The translations under genes and the position numbers were made by a program. A model generated the notes under the pieces. It was not told where the DNA came from and searched no databases. It saw only the letters and a program-made list of their open reading frames with translations. A stretch of 64,000 nt of DNA, from the NCBI RefSeq assembly GCF_900116225.1, contig NZ_FOZZ01000007.1:62001-126000 (forward strand), written 5' to 3'. The DNA comes from Sphingobacterium wenxiniae. Its GTDB lineage: Bacteria > Bacteroidota > Bacteroidia > Sphingobacteriales > Sphingobacteriaceae. Every line of letters begins with the position of its first letter. Positions within the stretch are counted from its first letter, which is position 1. This document shows, in pieces, positions 37,312 to 45,607 of this stretch.

Positions 37312-38416
37312 AGTCATCTCTCGCGTCAAGCGCCAGTCCGACCGGTGTCTGTACCGTATTTAATTCCTTATCTGGAGCGACATTTCCATCATCGCTTATC
37401 TTAAATCGAAAAACTTTCTTAGCGCTGCTATCTGCTACATACAGATATACACCGGAGGCCCGTCTGTCCAGTTCTATATCCACAGGCATCTGCAATCCCG
37501 TGTTTGTTCCTGTAATAATACGTGTCGGGGTAATACGTTCCTGACTGGATAGAGAAGAGAAATTATCAAAAATCAAGATACGTCCTTGTCCCACAGCTGA
37601 TTCATTCGGGTAGTCTGTCAAAGCCAATACATCTTTAATCATATCGTAGGAAATACCACGGATATTATGCGAACCTTCTACAGTAAGAGTACGTGTTGGT
37701 GTTAACGTACCGATGGAGTCCGCTTTGTTATAGGGCACTTTCGCAATATCTTCCACCACATAAATCCCACCATTCGTCCCTCTTTTAGAGAGATACAAAT
37801 CATTATCTGCGTAAGCAATGTCATAAAAATCCATATCCTTAGCGATGAGTTTTATCAAAGGCTTGGTATGCCCATTCTTTGCTTGCGGACGCTCCACGAT
37901 ATATAACGTAGGAAGCATCTCTTCCCGATTCTTATCCAGCCCTCCTCGATTAGCAATGAAAAAATATTGATTCGTCCTGCTATATCCCAGCCCCGTTACC
38001 TCTGCAAATAGATAATTCCCCAACGAGCTCCTGTTTGTTGGAAGTCCGGTTGTCTGTCCGATCTCCATAGCGTGAATCGCCGTATCTGGATTAACACCTC
38101 CATTGGAACTGGATTGAAACAACGTTTTCAAAAAAGGCTCAAAGTATATTACCCCTCCCCCTTGCGCATTCGAAATGTGTCTGTAATTTATATCAAAATT
38201 ATCATCATCTGCAGGATATACAATACGCACATTCCTTACCTGCTCACTTGTCGTTCCTGCACGGTTAAACTCCTCAATGGAAATATACAATCTGGAAAAA
38301 CTCTCTCCTTCGGTGTCTGGTTCAGCATCATCCCTTTCACAGGCACTCATTCCAACCAACAAAAACAATATTGCAAACAATTTATATAAGGGAGATAACT
38401 TTGACATCTTTAACAT
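37295..38416 (-). CDS. Exported lipoprotein with beta-propeller-like repeats, function unknown
   Basis: 373 aa. The signal ends in the lipobox VGMSAC (Cys ~26), so this is a lipoprotein. Several segments (RGISYDMIKDVLALTDY, MPVDIELDRRASGVYLYVAD, TPVGLALDAR) look like blades of an NHL/SMP-type beta-propeller. I do not recognise a specific family. A second ATG at 38407 (MSKLSPLYK) is an equally good start. Its 3' end overlaps the SirB1-like gene. A good -33/-7 promoter is at 38429-38460. Confidence 0.75.
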   Translation of the reverse strand: MLKMSKLSPLYKLFAILFLLVGMSACERDDAEPDTEGESFSRLYISIEEFNRAGTTSEQVRNVRIVYPADDDNFDINYRHISNAQGGGVIYFEPFLKTLFQSSSNGGVNPDTAIHAMEIGQTTGLPTNRSSLGNYLFAEVTGLGYSRTNQYFFIANRGGLDKNREEMLPTLYIVERPQAKNGHTKPLIKLIAKDMDFYDIAYADNDLYLSKRGTNGGIYVVEDIAKVPYNKADSIGTLTPTRTLTVEGSHNIRGISYDMIKDVLALTDYPNESAVGQGRILIFDNFSSLSSQERITPTRIITGTNTGLQMPVDIELDRRASGVYLYVADSSAKKVFRFKISDDGNVAPDKELNTVQTPVGLALDARDDSTLGQ

Positions 38417-38428
38417 TTTAACTTGTTA

Positions 38429-38460
38429 CAAAAGTATAAAATTAAACGCTTTGTAAGCAA
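38429..38460 (-). promoter_or_regulatory. Bacteroidota-type promoter of the lipoprotein gene
   Basis: On the minus strand, TTG (38460-38458) and TACTTTTG (38436-38429, perfect TAnnTTTG) are 21 bases apart. The start would be ~5 to 8 bases downstream of the box, close to the ATG. Confidence 0.55.
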
Positions 38461-38481
38461 TGAAAGCGACAACAGGATGTT

Positions 38482-38497
38482 AAGTTTTGCAAAACTT
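38482..38497. promoter_or_regulatory. 16-bp perfect palindrome upstream of queH
   Basis: AAGTTTTGCAAAACTT lies between the divergent lipoprotein and queH genes and overlaps a possible -33 TTTTG for queH (with TAAAATTG at 38510-38517, 20 bases on). It is a candidate operator; no regulator is known from the sequence. Confidence 0.4.
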
Positions 38498-38537
38498 TAC
38501 AGATTTGCGTAAAATTGCACCTTATTTCGATGCATTT

Positions 38538-39200
38538 ATGGACAAGAAGGAATTTAATCGGGAAAAACTGGAGCTACCTAAAGAGGGCAAGAAGCTATTA
38601 TTGCATTCTTGCTGTGCGCCCTGCTCTGGGGAGGTGATGGAAGCATTGATTTCTTCAGATATTGACTTTACCATCTACTTCTACAATCCTAACATCCATC
38701 CACGCAAAGAGTATGACTTACGGAAAGAGGAAAACATCCGTTTTGCAGAAAAATACAATATCCCTTTCATTGATGCCGACTATGATGTAGATCATTGGTT
38801 CGATCTGGCCAAAGGTATGGAACATGAGCCTGAACGTGGAGTCCGTTGCACCATGTGTTTTGATATGCGTTTCGAGAAGACGGCAGAATATGCAGCTGCA
38901 AATGGTTTTGACGTAATTTGCAGTTCTTTGGGTATTTCCCGCTGGAAAAACATGGAGCAAATCAATGATTGTGGTCTTCGTGCCGCAGCCCGTCACCCCA
39001 ATATGGAATACTGGACGTTCAACTGGCGCAAAAAGGGAGGGTCAGCACGTATGCTGGAAATCAGCAAACGCGAGAAATTTTACATGCAGGAATACTGTGG
39101 CTGCGCCTATTCGCTTCGCGATACGAACAAGTGGCGTATGGCCAACGGGCGCGAAAAAATAGAGTTGGGCAAAAACTACTACGGAGACGAGGAACAATAA
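38538..39200 (+). CDS. queH: Epoxyqueuosine reductase QueH
   Basis: About 220 aa from the ATG at 38538; a TTG at 38487 would add 17 residues but overlaps the palindrome and probable promoter. The cysteine pattern of QueH (former DUF208) is complete: HSCCAPC (Cys25, 26, 29), RCTMC (Cys104, 107) and CGC (Cys187, 189). QueH reduces epoxyqueuosine to queuosine in tRNA, using an iron-sulfur centre, and replaces QueG. It is a cytoplasmic, stand-alone gene between the lipoprotein and the yceD-rpmF cluster. Confidence 0.92.
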   Translation: MDKKEFNREKLELPKEGKKLLLHSCCAPCSGEVMEALISSDIDFTIYFYNPNIHPRKEYDLRKEENIRFAEKYNIPFIDADYDVDHWFDLAKGMEHEPERGVRCTMCFDMRFEKTAEYAAANGFDVICSSLGISRWKNMEQINDCGLRAAARHPNMEYWTFNWRKKGGSARMLEISKREKFYMQEYCGCAYSLRDTNKWRMANGREKIELGKNYYGDEEQ

Positions 39201-39236
39201 TTTTGCAAAAAGTTTCCTTCTTATCAAAATAATAAT

Positions 39237-39244
39237 TAATTTTG
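39237..39244 (+). promoter_or_regulatory. -7 box of the yceD-rpmF promoter
   Basis: TAATTTTG is a perfect TAnnTTTG. The ATG (39254) is only 9 bases downstream, so the mRNA leader would be very short. No good -33 box is seen at 19-21 bases. Confidence 0.4.
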
Positions 39245-39253
39245 CAGGCTCAA

Positions 39254-39802
39254 ATGCAGATTGTGAAACATCTAAAACAATATAAGATACCTTTCTCAGG
39301 CTTGGCCTCAGGAAAACACGATTTTGAATTTGAGATTGACGATAAGTTCTTTGACTGTTACGAACATTCCTTAGTAAAAAAGGGTTCATTGAAAGCACAT
39401 GCTGAACTGCAAAAGCAGGAGAACATGTTGATTGTCAACTTTGGCATTCAAGGCAATATCAGCTTGACTTGCGATATCTGTTTAGCGGAATTTGACGCCC
39501 CTTTGCACTTCACGGAACGTACTTTGGTGAAGTTCACCGAAGAAGATTGGGAAAATAACACCGAAGAGGTGGTCGTACTGTCCAAAACAGATTACGAATT
39601 GAACATTGCTGATCTACTTTACGAATTCATCAACGTACGCGTGCCTTACTATAGCAAATGCTCGGAACAAGGCAACAACATTAGCTGTGACCCCGAGATG
39701 CTATCCCGGCTGAATACAGCTGAAGCAGAGGACGGATCGGCATCGACAGAAGAAAAAATTGACCCGCGTTGGGCAGCATTAAAGAATATTAAAAATAACT
39801 AA
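39254..39802 (+). CDS. YceD/DUF177 family protein
   Basis: 182 aa from the ATG at 39254 (an in-frame TTG at 39242 is discounted). The DUF177 core includes [14 protein letters not shown] and, in the C-terminal half, [16 protein letters not shown]; the cysteines could bind metal. In many bacteria the gene sits directly before rpmF, and the family is implicated in 23S rRNA accumulation or ribosome assembly. It lies 14 bases before rpmF here and is surely cotranscribed. Confidence 0.88.
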   Translation: MQIVKHLKQYKIPFSGLASGKHDFEFEIDDKFFDCYEHSLVKKGSLKAHAELQKQENMLIVNFGIQGNISLTCDICLAEFDAPLHFTERTLVKFTEEDWENNTEEVVVLSKTDYELNIADLLYEFINVRVPYYSKCSEQGNNISCDPEMLSRLNTAEAEDGSASTEEKIDPRWAALKNIKNN

Positions 39803-39816
39803 AACACAAATACGAG

Positions 39817-40008
39817 ATGGCACATCCAAAACGTAAGACTTCTAAAACAAGAAGAGACAAAAGAAGAACACATTATAAGGCTGAAAGACCTACATTGACA
39901 GTATGTAAAGAAACTGGTGCAGTTCACACTCCACACCGTGCTTACACAGTTGATGGCAATGTATACTATAACGGTAAGTTAATTATTGACAACACTGCAG
40001 CTGTCTAA
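39817..40008 (+). CDS. rpmF: 50S ribosomal protein L32
   Basis: 63 aa, basic. It starts [20 protein letters not shown], the diagnostic L32 N-terminus. The zinc-binding cysteine quartet of some L32 proteins is absent (only one Cys, in TVCKETG), so this is the zinc-independent type. It follows yceD, as in most bacteria, and a strong terminator lies between it and plsX. Confidence 0.97.
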   Translation: MAHPKRKTSKTRRDKRRTHYKAERPTLTVCKETGAVHTPHRAYTVDGNVYYNGKLIIDNTAAV

Positions 40009-40026
40009 CGACATCATTCAAAAGCG

Positions 40027-40086
40027 AACATCCCAAATAGGTATAAAAAATTTAATTTTTATACTTCAATTTGGGATGTTTTTGCG
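40027..40086 (+). terminator. Strong hairpin terminator after rpmF
   Basis: AACATCCCAAAT (40027-40038) pairs with ATTTGGGATGTT (40069-40080). The inner arms GTATAAAAA/TTTTTATAC extend the stem, and a T run follows. It may partly attenuate plsX expression. Confidence 0.85.
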
Positions 40087-40112
40087 TATTATTGATTTAT
40101 AAATAATAACGA

Positions 40113-41051
40113 ATGAAGATTGGTTTAGACGTTTTAGGGGGTGATTATGCTCCCGAATCTAACATTTTGGGCGCTATTGCCGCTCAAAAAACATTAAAAG
40201 ACGATCAACGTCTTGTCCTTTTTGGTGACCAGGAGGATACCGTGGAGCGCTTGAAACAAGCCGGTGCAAACCCCGACGACTTTGACTTCATCCACGCTCC
40301 TGATGCAATCAGTATGCACGAGCATCCTACGAAAGCCATTTCCCAAAAGCCAAATTCCAGCATAGCTAAAGGATTTGTGCTACTCAAAAACGGTGACATA
40401 GACTCTTTTGCTTCTGCCGGAAATACCGGAGCCATGCTGGTCGGAGCCGTGTTCAGCGTAAAAACTATTCCCGGAGTCTTAAGACCTGCCATTGCGACGA
40501 ACGTTCCTAAATTAAAAAGCGGATTCGGGCTTCTGCTCGATGTTGGTGCAAATGCAGATTGTAAACCCGAAATGTTGAACCAGTTTGCCATCCTGGGCAG
40601 CCTATACACCCAGCACATATATGGCATACAAGATCCTAAAGTCGGACTGCTTAACATTGGCGAGGAAGAAGAAAAAGGAAACAACTTAACAATATCAACC
40701 TATCCCCTACTCAAAGAGAACGATAAGATTAATTTTATAGGTAATGCAGAAGGCCGTGACTTATTTACGGATCTGGCAGACGTATATGTCTGCGACGGCT
40801 TTACGGGCAATGTTGTCCTAAAACTTGCCGAGTCATTCTACGTTGTCACCTTAAAGAAAGGGATGAAGGACGATTTCTTTGATAGATTCAACTATGAGCA
40901 ATACGGCGGCAGCCCTATTCTAGGTGTAAATGCACCGGTCATTATTGGTCATGGCATTTCAAGCCCTGAAGCTATCAAGAATATGGTTTTACTTTCACGC
41001 AATATGATCGAATCTCAAGTTGTAGACAAGATCAGGAGCGCTTTCAATTAA
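40113..41051 (+). CDS. plsX: Phosphate acyltransferase PlsX
   Basis: 312 aa. Family motifs are KIGLDVLGGDYAPE at the N-terminus, SAGNTGAMLVGA, LLDVGANADCKPEML, GLLNIGEEEEKGN, CDGFTGNVVLK and APVIIGHGISSP. PlsX converts acyl-ACP to acyl-phosphate for phospholipid synthesis. It is followed after 5 bases by fabH, the classic rpmF-plsX-fabH arrangement of fatty-acid and phospholipid genes. Confidence 0.97.
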   Translation: MKIGLDVLGGDYAPESNILGAIAAQKTLKDDQRLVLFGDQEDTVERLKQAGANPDDFDFIHAPDAISMHEHPTKAISQKPNSSIAKGFVLLKNGDIDSFASAGNTGAMLVGAVFSVKTIPGVLRPAIATNVPKLKSGFGLLLDVGANADCKPEMLNQFAILGSLYTQHIYGIQDPKVGLLNIGEEEEKGNNLTISTYPLLKENDKINFIGNAEGRDLFTDLADVYVCDGFTGNVVLKLAESFYVVTLKKGMKDDFFDRFNYEQYGGSPILGVNAPVIIGHGISSPEAIKNMVLLSRNMIESQVVDKIRSAFN

Positions 41052-41056
41052 AGATT

Positions 41057-42052
41057 ATGTCAAAAATTCATGCTGCTATTACTGCGGTAAACGGGTATGT
41101 TCCAGATTATGTTCTTACGAATCAGGAACTGGAAACGATGGTAGATACCAACGATGAGTGGATTGTCACACGTACCGGGATCAAAGAAAGAAGAATCCTT
41201 AAGGGTGCAGGAAAAGCGACTTCGGATCTGGCTGTACCAGCGGTAAAAGGACTGCTCGAAAAAAGAGGAATCTCTGCTGAGGAAATCGAATTAATTATTT
41301 TTTGTACCAGTACAGCGGATATGATGTTCCCAGCTACGGCGAATATCCTGGCTGATAAAATCGGCGCAAAAAATGCTTGGGGTTACGACTTGCAAGCAGC
41401 TTGTTCCGGTTTCTTGTTCGGATTGACAACCGGCGCTCAGTTTATCGAGTCCGGAAAACATAAAAAAGTATTGGTTGTTGGTGCTGATAAAATGTCGGCC
41501 GTAGTCAACTATCAGGATCGTAATACTTGTATCCTATTTGGTGACGGTGCAGGCTGTGTTTTGTTGGAACCCAACGACGAAGGAAATGGCGTAATCGATG
41601 CCGTATTGAAAACAGACGGATCGGGAGGCCCTTTTTTGAATATTAAAGGGGGAGGTTCATTAAACCCTGCGTCACAAGCTACCGTAGAAGCTGGCCTACA
41701 CTATGCATTCCAGGAAGGACGTACAGTGTTCAAATTCGCCGTAACCAATATGGCGGAAGTAGCAGCAGAGGTAATGGAAAGAAACAATCTAACCTCGGAG
41801 GATGTAAACTGGCTGGTACCGCATCAAGCTAACAAACGTATCATCGACGCTACTGCAGAGAGAGCTGGATTACCCGAGGAAAAAGTCATGGTGAACATCC
41901 ATAAATATGGAAATACCACAAGTGCAACCATTCCACTTTGTTTATGGGAATGGGAAGATAAACTCAAAAAAGGTGATAATCTGATATTAGCTGCATTTGG
42001 TGGCGGTTTTACTTGGGGTTCTATTTACCTCAAATGGGCCTATACGAAATAA
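41057..42052 (+). CDS. fabH: 3-oxoacyl-ACP synthase III (KAS III)
   Basis: 331 aa. The catalytic triad is Cys116 (QAACSGF), His256 (VPHQANKRI) and Asn286 (HKYGNTTSA). It condenses acetyl-CoA (or branched acyl-CoA) with malonyl-ACP to start fatty-acid synthesis. It lies 5 bases after plsX and 64 bases before accB. The length is normal for the family. Confidence 0.97.
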   Translation: MSKIHAAITAVNGYVPDYVLTNQELETMVDTNDEWIVTRTGIKERRILKGAGKATSDLAVPAVKGLLEKRGISAEEIELIIFCTSTADMMFPATANILADKIGAKNAWGYDLQAACSGFLFGLTTGAQFIESGKHKKVLVVGADKMSAVVNYQDRNTCILFGDGAGCVLLEPNDEGNGVIDAVLKTDGSGGPFLNIKGGGSLNPASQATVEAGLHYAFQEGRTVFKFAVTNMAEVAAEVMERNNLTSEDVNWLVPHQANKRIIDATAERAGLPEEKVMVNIHKYGNTTSATIPLCLWEWEDKLKKGDNLILAAFGGGFTWGSIYLKWAYTK

Positions 42053-42116
42053 TAATATTTGTATTATCTTTATCAATTCAACTAAAAGAAATTTAAACAT
42101 AAAACCTACTAACGAT

Positions 42117-42605
42117 ATGAGTATGGATATTAAACAAATTCAAGACCTGATTAAATTTGTTGCGAAGTCGGGCGTGAATGAAGTCGCTATTGAAGAAAAA
42201 GACTTTAAGATTACCATAAAGACAAATCAAGAGCCTACGTATGTTACTGCTACAGTACCGGCTCCGGTAGCTGCTTTATCTGCACAAGCTCCTGTGGCTG
42301 CTGCTACACCAGCTGCAGCACCAACAACACCGGCGGCTCCTGCTGCTGCAGAGAACAACAGCAATTTGATTACTATCAAATCACCAATGATTGGAACATT
42401 CTATCGTGCTTCAGGACCAGACAAACCAACCTTTGCTAATGTAGGTGACGAAATTGCTCCGGGCAAAGTTTTGTGCATCATTGAAGCTATGAAATTGTTC
42501 AATGAGATTGAATCGGAAGTTTCAGGTAAAATCGTTAAAATCTTAGTAAACGATGCACAGCCTGTAGAATTTGACCAACCATTATTCTTGGTTGACCCAT
42601 CATAA
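42117..42605 (+). CDS. accB: Biotin carboxyl carrier protein of acetyl-CoA carboxylase
   Basis: 162 aa from the ATG at 42117. It has an N-terminal helix (KQIQDLIKFVAKSG), an Ala/Pro-rich linker (~45-80), and a C-terminal biotinyl domain with EAMKL, in which Lys126 is the biotinylation site. It carries CO2 between AccC and the carboxyltransferase. The next start, MDIKQ at 42123, is also possible. It lies 81 bases before accC. Confidence 0.96.
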   Translation: MSMDIKQIQDLIKFVAKSGVNEVAIEEKDFKITIKTNQEPTYVTATVPAPVAALSAQAPVAAATPAAAPTTPAAPAAAENNSNLITIKSPMIGTFYRASGPDKPTFANVGDEIAPGKVLCIIEAMKLFNEIESEVSGKIVKILVNDAQPVEFDQPLFLVDPS

Positions 42606-42611
42606 GCGTAG

Positions 42612-42651
42612 TGCGATATGCGTACTGGGATATCTCTATACGCATATCGCA
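42612..42651 (+). other. 13-bp inverted repeat between accB and accC
   Basis: TGCGATATGCGTA (42612-42624) and TACGCATATCGCA (42639-42651) pair perfectly around a 14-nt loop. There is no T run afterwards, so it is not a plain terminator. It could be a processing site, an attenuator or an operator. Confidence 0.55.
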
Positions 42652-42686
42652 TATCACAATACTCTATAATTTCCAAATCATAGCAG

Positions 42687-44045
42687 ATGTTTAAAAAAAT
42701 ATTAATAGCCAATAGAGGGGAAATTGCCCTCCGTATTATTCGTACATGTCGTGAGATGGGAATCAAAAGTGTCGCTGTATATTCGACAGCCGATAGGGAC
42801 AGCTTACATGTGCGTTTTGCGGATGAAGCCGTGTGTATCGGTCCTCCTGCGAGCAAAGATTCCTATTTGAGCATTCCCAATATTATCTCGGCAGCCGAAT
42901 TGACTAATGCTGATGCTATCCACCCGGGTTACGGATTTTTATCTGAAAATGCTAAATTTTCGGCTATCTGTGCAGAATATGGCATCAAGTTCATTGGTGC
43001 TACAGCCACACAGATCGAACAGATGGGAGATAAAGCTTCGGCAAAAGACACCATGAAGAAAGCTGGTGTACCTACCGTGCCGGGTTCTGATGGTTTAGTA
43101 CCCGATGTAAAAACAGGTATTAAATTAGCTAACGAAATCGGTTACCCGGTCATTATCAAAGCTACTGCAGGTGGTGGTGGACGTGGTATGCGGATTATCT
43201 GGAAAGACGAAGAGTTCGAACCCAATTGGGATTCAGCACGTCAAGAGTCCGCAGCTGCATTTGGCAATGACGGTATCTATTTAGAGAAATTTGTGGAAGA
43301 TCCACGTCATATTGAAATCCAAGTTATCGGTGACCAATACGGAAAAGTGTGCCATCTTTCAGAGCGTGACTGTTCGATACAGCGCCGCCATCAAAAATTG
43401 GTGGAAGAAGCCCCTTCTCCATTTATCACGCCTGAACTGCGTGCAACAATGGGTGAAGCTGCAATCAAAGGTGCACAGGCAGTAAACTATGAAGGTGCCG
43501 GAACAATTGAGTTCTTGGTCGATAAACATCGGAACTTCTACTTCATGGAGATGAACACCCGTATACAAGTAGAGCATCCTGTAACAGAAGAAGTCATCAA
43601 CTTCGACTTGATTAAAGAACAAATCAAAGTTGCTGCCGGTATCCCTATTTCCGGAAAAAGCTACGAGCCAACGATGCATGCCATCGAATGTCGTATCAAT
43701 GCAGAAGACCCATTCAACAATTTCCGTCCTTCGCCAGGTAAAATCACCAACTTCCACTCTCCTGGTGGACATGGCGTGCGTGTGGATACGCACGTATATT
43801 CTGGATATACAATTCCACCAAATTACGACTCCATGATTGCAAAACTTATCTGTGTCGCACAGACGCGTGAGGAAGCGATCAACACGATGGAACGGGCCTT
43901 GAGCGAATTTGTGATTGAAGGTATCAAAACCACGATACCATTACATCTACGATTAATGCGCGACCCGAACTTTAGAGCGGGTAACTTTACCACTAAATTC
44001 ATGGAGACTTTCGATTTGACGGAGTATCCTGATGAAGAGGTTTAA
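42687..44045 (+). CDS. accC: Biotin carboxylase subunit of acetyl-CoA carboxylase
   Basis: 452 aa. It has the N-terminal [16 protein letters not shown] and the ATP-grasp loop [13 protein letters not shown]. Further motifs are [34 protein letters not shown] with catalytic Glu and Arg, and ECRINAEDP. It carboxylates biotin on AccB with ATP and bicarbonate. It forms an accBC pair; the carboxyltransferase genes are not in the window. It is followed by a terminator. Confidence 0.97.
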   Translation: MFKKILIANRGEIALRIIRTCREMGIKSVAVYSTADRDSLHVRFADEAVCIGPPASKDSYLSIPNIISAAELTNADAIHPGYGFLSENAKFSAICAEYGIKFIGATATQIEQMGDKASAKDTMKKAGVPTVPGSDGLVPDVKTGIKLANEIGYPVIIKATAGGGGRGMRIIWKDEEFEPNWDSARQESAAAFGNDGIYLEKFVEDPRHIEIQVIGDQYGKVCHLSERDCSIQRRHQKLVEEAPSPFITPELRATMGEAAIKGAQAVNYEGAGTIEFLVDKHRNFYFMEMNTRIQVEHPVTEEVINFDLIKEQIKVAAGIPISGKSYEPTMHAIECRINAEDPFNNFRPSPGKITNFHSPGGHGVRVDTHVYSGYTIPPNYDSMIAKLICVAQTREEAINTMERALSEFVIEGIKTTIPLHLRLMRDPNFRAGNFTTKFMETFDLTEYPDEEV

Positions 44046-44068
44046 TAAAATTTCTTTTACAAAAGACG

Positions 44069-44107
44069 AAAATACCATTCTTATGGATAAGAATGGTATT
44101 TTTGTTT
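44069..44107 (+). terminator. Hairpin terminator after accC
   Basis: AAATACCATTCTTAT (44070-44084) and ATAAGAATGGTATTT (44087-44101) form a long stem followed by T-rich sequence. Confidence 0.85.
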
Positions 44108-44130
44108 GTTCCGGAAAATAAAACATTACG

Positions 44131-45000
44131 ATGTCGAAGTCTAACGCACTTATAAAAGCAATAAAAGAAAAAGGAAAAAATTTAGAAGCAGAAATGTCTT
44201 TTTTTGACCATTTAGAGGTCTTAAGATGGCATATTATCCGCTCCGTTATCGCTATTGCAGTTTTTGCTCTCCTCTCCTTCACATTTTATGATTTTGTGTT
44301 CAACGAAATCATTATGGGGCCAAAAAAACTTGATTTTTGGACATATCGCATGATGTGTAAAGTCGGCGTACTGCTGAATTTGGATGGATTCTGCGTAGAA
44401 CGGATTCCTTTTAGTCTTATCAATACAGAAGTCGCAGGTCAGTTCATGTTGCAGATTAATTCCTGTCTACTGATGGCATTAGCCATGGGCTTTCCTTATT
44501 TGCTATTCGAAATTTGGCTTTTTGTAAAACCAGCTTTGACCGATGTAGAACGTAGTTCAGCAAGAGGATTTGTATTCTATGCAACAGTCTTGTTTTTACT
44601 AGGTGCTTTGTTTGGTTATTATATTGTCGTGCCGTTGTCTATTAACTTTTTGGCAAATATTTCCTTGAGTAGTGAGATCACCAATCAGATTATGATTGAT
44701 TCATACCTCTCTACCGTAGCGACATTAACTTTAGGCTGTGGGGTTATTTTCCTATTGCCGATTTTGATTTTCATCTTATCCAAATTAGGGCTGATGACAC
44801 CAGCCTTTATGAGGGCCAGCAGACGCTATGCCGTCGTTATTATCCTCATCATAGCGGCTATCATTACACCTACAGCGGATGTGATTACCTTATTGACAGT
44901 AAGTGCGCCGATGTTCCTGCTGTATGAACTCAGTATTACGGTCTCGGCTAATGTTCAGAAAAGAAAAGAGTTGGCAGAAAAAGAGTTTTATAATAAATAG
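44131..45000 (+). CDS. tatC: Twin-arginine translocase subunit TatC
   Basis: 289 aa with six predicted membrane helices. The N-terminal signature DHLEVLRWHIIRS resembles the HLxELRxR motif. FGYYIVVPLSINF and TPTADVITLL with a C-terminal Pro-containing helix are typical. It is the receptor core for folded proteins carrying RR signal peptides. There is a ~20-residue N-terminal extension and an insert after the first helix (GPKKLDFWTYRMMCKVG), as in other Bacteroidota. A likely client is encoded at 56645. Confidence 0.95.
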   Translation: MSKSNALIKAIKEKGKNLEAEMSFFDHLEVLRWHIIRSVIAIAVFALLSFTFYDFVFNEIIMGPKKLDFWTYRMMCKVGVLLNLDGFCVERIPFSLINTEVAGQFMLQINSCLLMALAMGFPYLLFEIWLFVKPALTDVERSSARGFVFYATVLFLLGALFGYYIVVPLSINFLANISLSSEITNQIMIDSYLSTVATLTLGCGVIFLLPILIFILSKLGLMTPAFMRASRRYAVVIILIIAAIITPTADVITLLTVSAPMFLLYELSITVSANVQKRKELAEKEFYNK

Positions 45001-45023
45001 GTAAATACGTGAAATTATAAGTT

Positions 45024-45071
45024 AGTTTAACAATTTCACAGTTTAACGATTCAACAGTTTAACAACTTAAC
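45024..45071 (+). repeat. Three 16-bp tandem repeats before rpiB
   Basis: Three units start with AGTTTAAC at 45024, 45040 and 45056, exactly 16 bp apart, and end 11 bases before the ATG of rpiB. The first unit's AATTTCAC also pairs with GTGAAATT at 45009-45016. Possibly regulatory or a replication-slippage product. Confidence 0.6.
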
Positions 45072-45081
45072 AAAAAATACG

Positions 45082-45516
45082 ATGTCTAAAAAAATTGCAA
45101 TCGGAAGCGACCACGCAGGCGTGGAATATAAAGCAGCTATTGTAGATTTCTTGAAAAACGAAGGTTATGAAGTGGCTGATTTTGGACCTACGTCCACAGA
45201 CTCGGTTGATTATCCCGATTTTGCCCATCCTGTCGCCAACAGTGTAGAGCAAAGTGAAAATGACTTGGGAATCCTTATCTGCGGAAGTGCTAATGGCGTT
45301 GCGATCACAGCTAACAAACACCAAGGTGTGCGTGCAGCCATTGCTTGGCAGAATGAAATCTCAGCTTTGGCGCGTCAACATAACGATGCAAATGTCGTTT
45401 GTATTCCGGCACGTTTCATTGATATAGAATTAGCAAAGAAAATTGTGCACACATTCCTGACAACCGATTTTGAAGGCGGCAGGCATGCCAACCGTGTAAA
45501 CAAAATATCCTGTTAG
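45082..45516 (+). CDS. rpiB: Ribose-5-phosphate isomerase B
   Basis: 144 aa. Motifs are IAIGSDHAGVEYK, the anion-hole region GILICGSANGVAITANK with the catalytic Cys, and GVRAAIAW. It interconverts ribose-5-phosphate and ribulose-5-phosphate in the pentose phosphate pathway. The usual CGTGIG reads CGSANG. It is followed by an ACCTATAAGG hairpin. Confidence 0.95.
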   Translation: MSKKIAIGSDHAGVEYKAAIVDFLKNEGYEVADFGPTSTDSVDYPDFAHPVANSVEQSENDLGILICGSANGVAITANKHQGVRAAIAWQNEISALARQHNDANVVCIPARFIDIELAKKIVHTFLTTDFEGGRHANRVNKISC

Positions 45517-45527
45517 AAAAAAAATTA

Positions 45528-45564
45528 AAACCTATAAGGTTTTTGAAACCTTATAGGTTTACAG
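45528..45564 (+). terminator. ACCTATAAGG hairpin after rpiB (R5-type repeat)
   Basis: AAACCTATAAGGTTT (45528-45542) pairs with AAACCTTATAGGTTT (45546-45560). It is the same element as module R5 in the permease spacers (3011 and 9515), so it is a dispersed, terminator-like repeat of this genome. Confidence 0.75.
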
Positions 45565-45607
45565 GCGATGTTTATAAAAAACATACAACACCAAAAAAAA
45601 CGAAAAT

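Noticed and set aside
38487..38537. TTG start of queH 17 codons upstream
   Set aside because: It would put the start inside a palindrome and probable promoter; the ATG at 38538 gives the expected family N-terminus.
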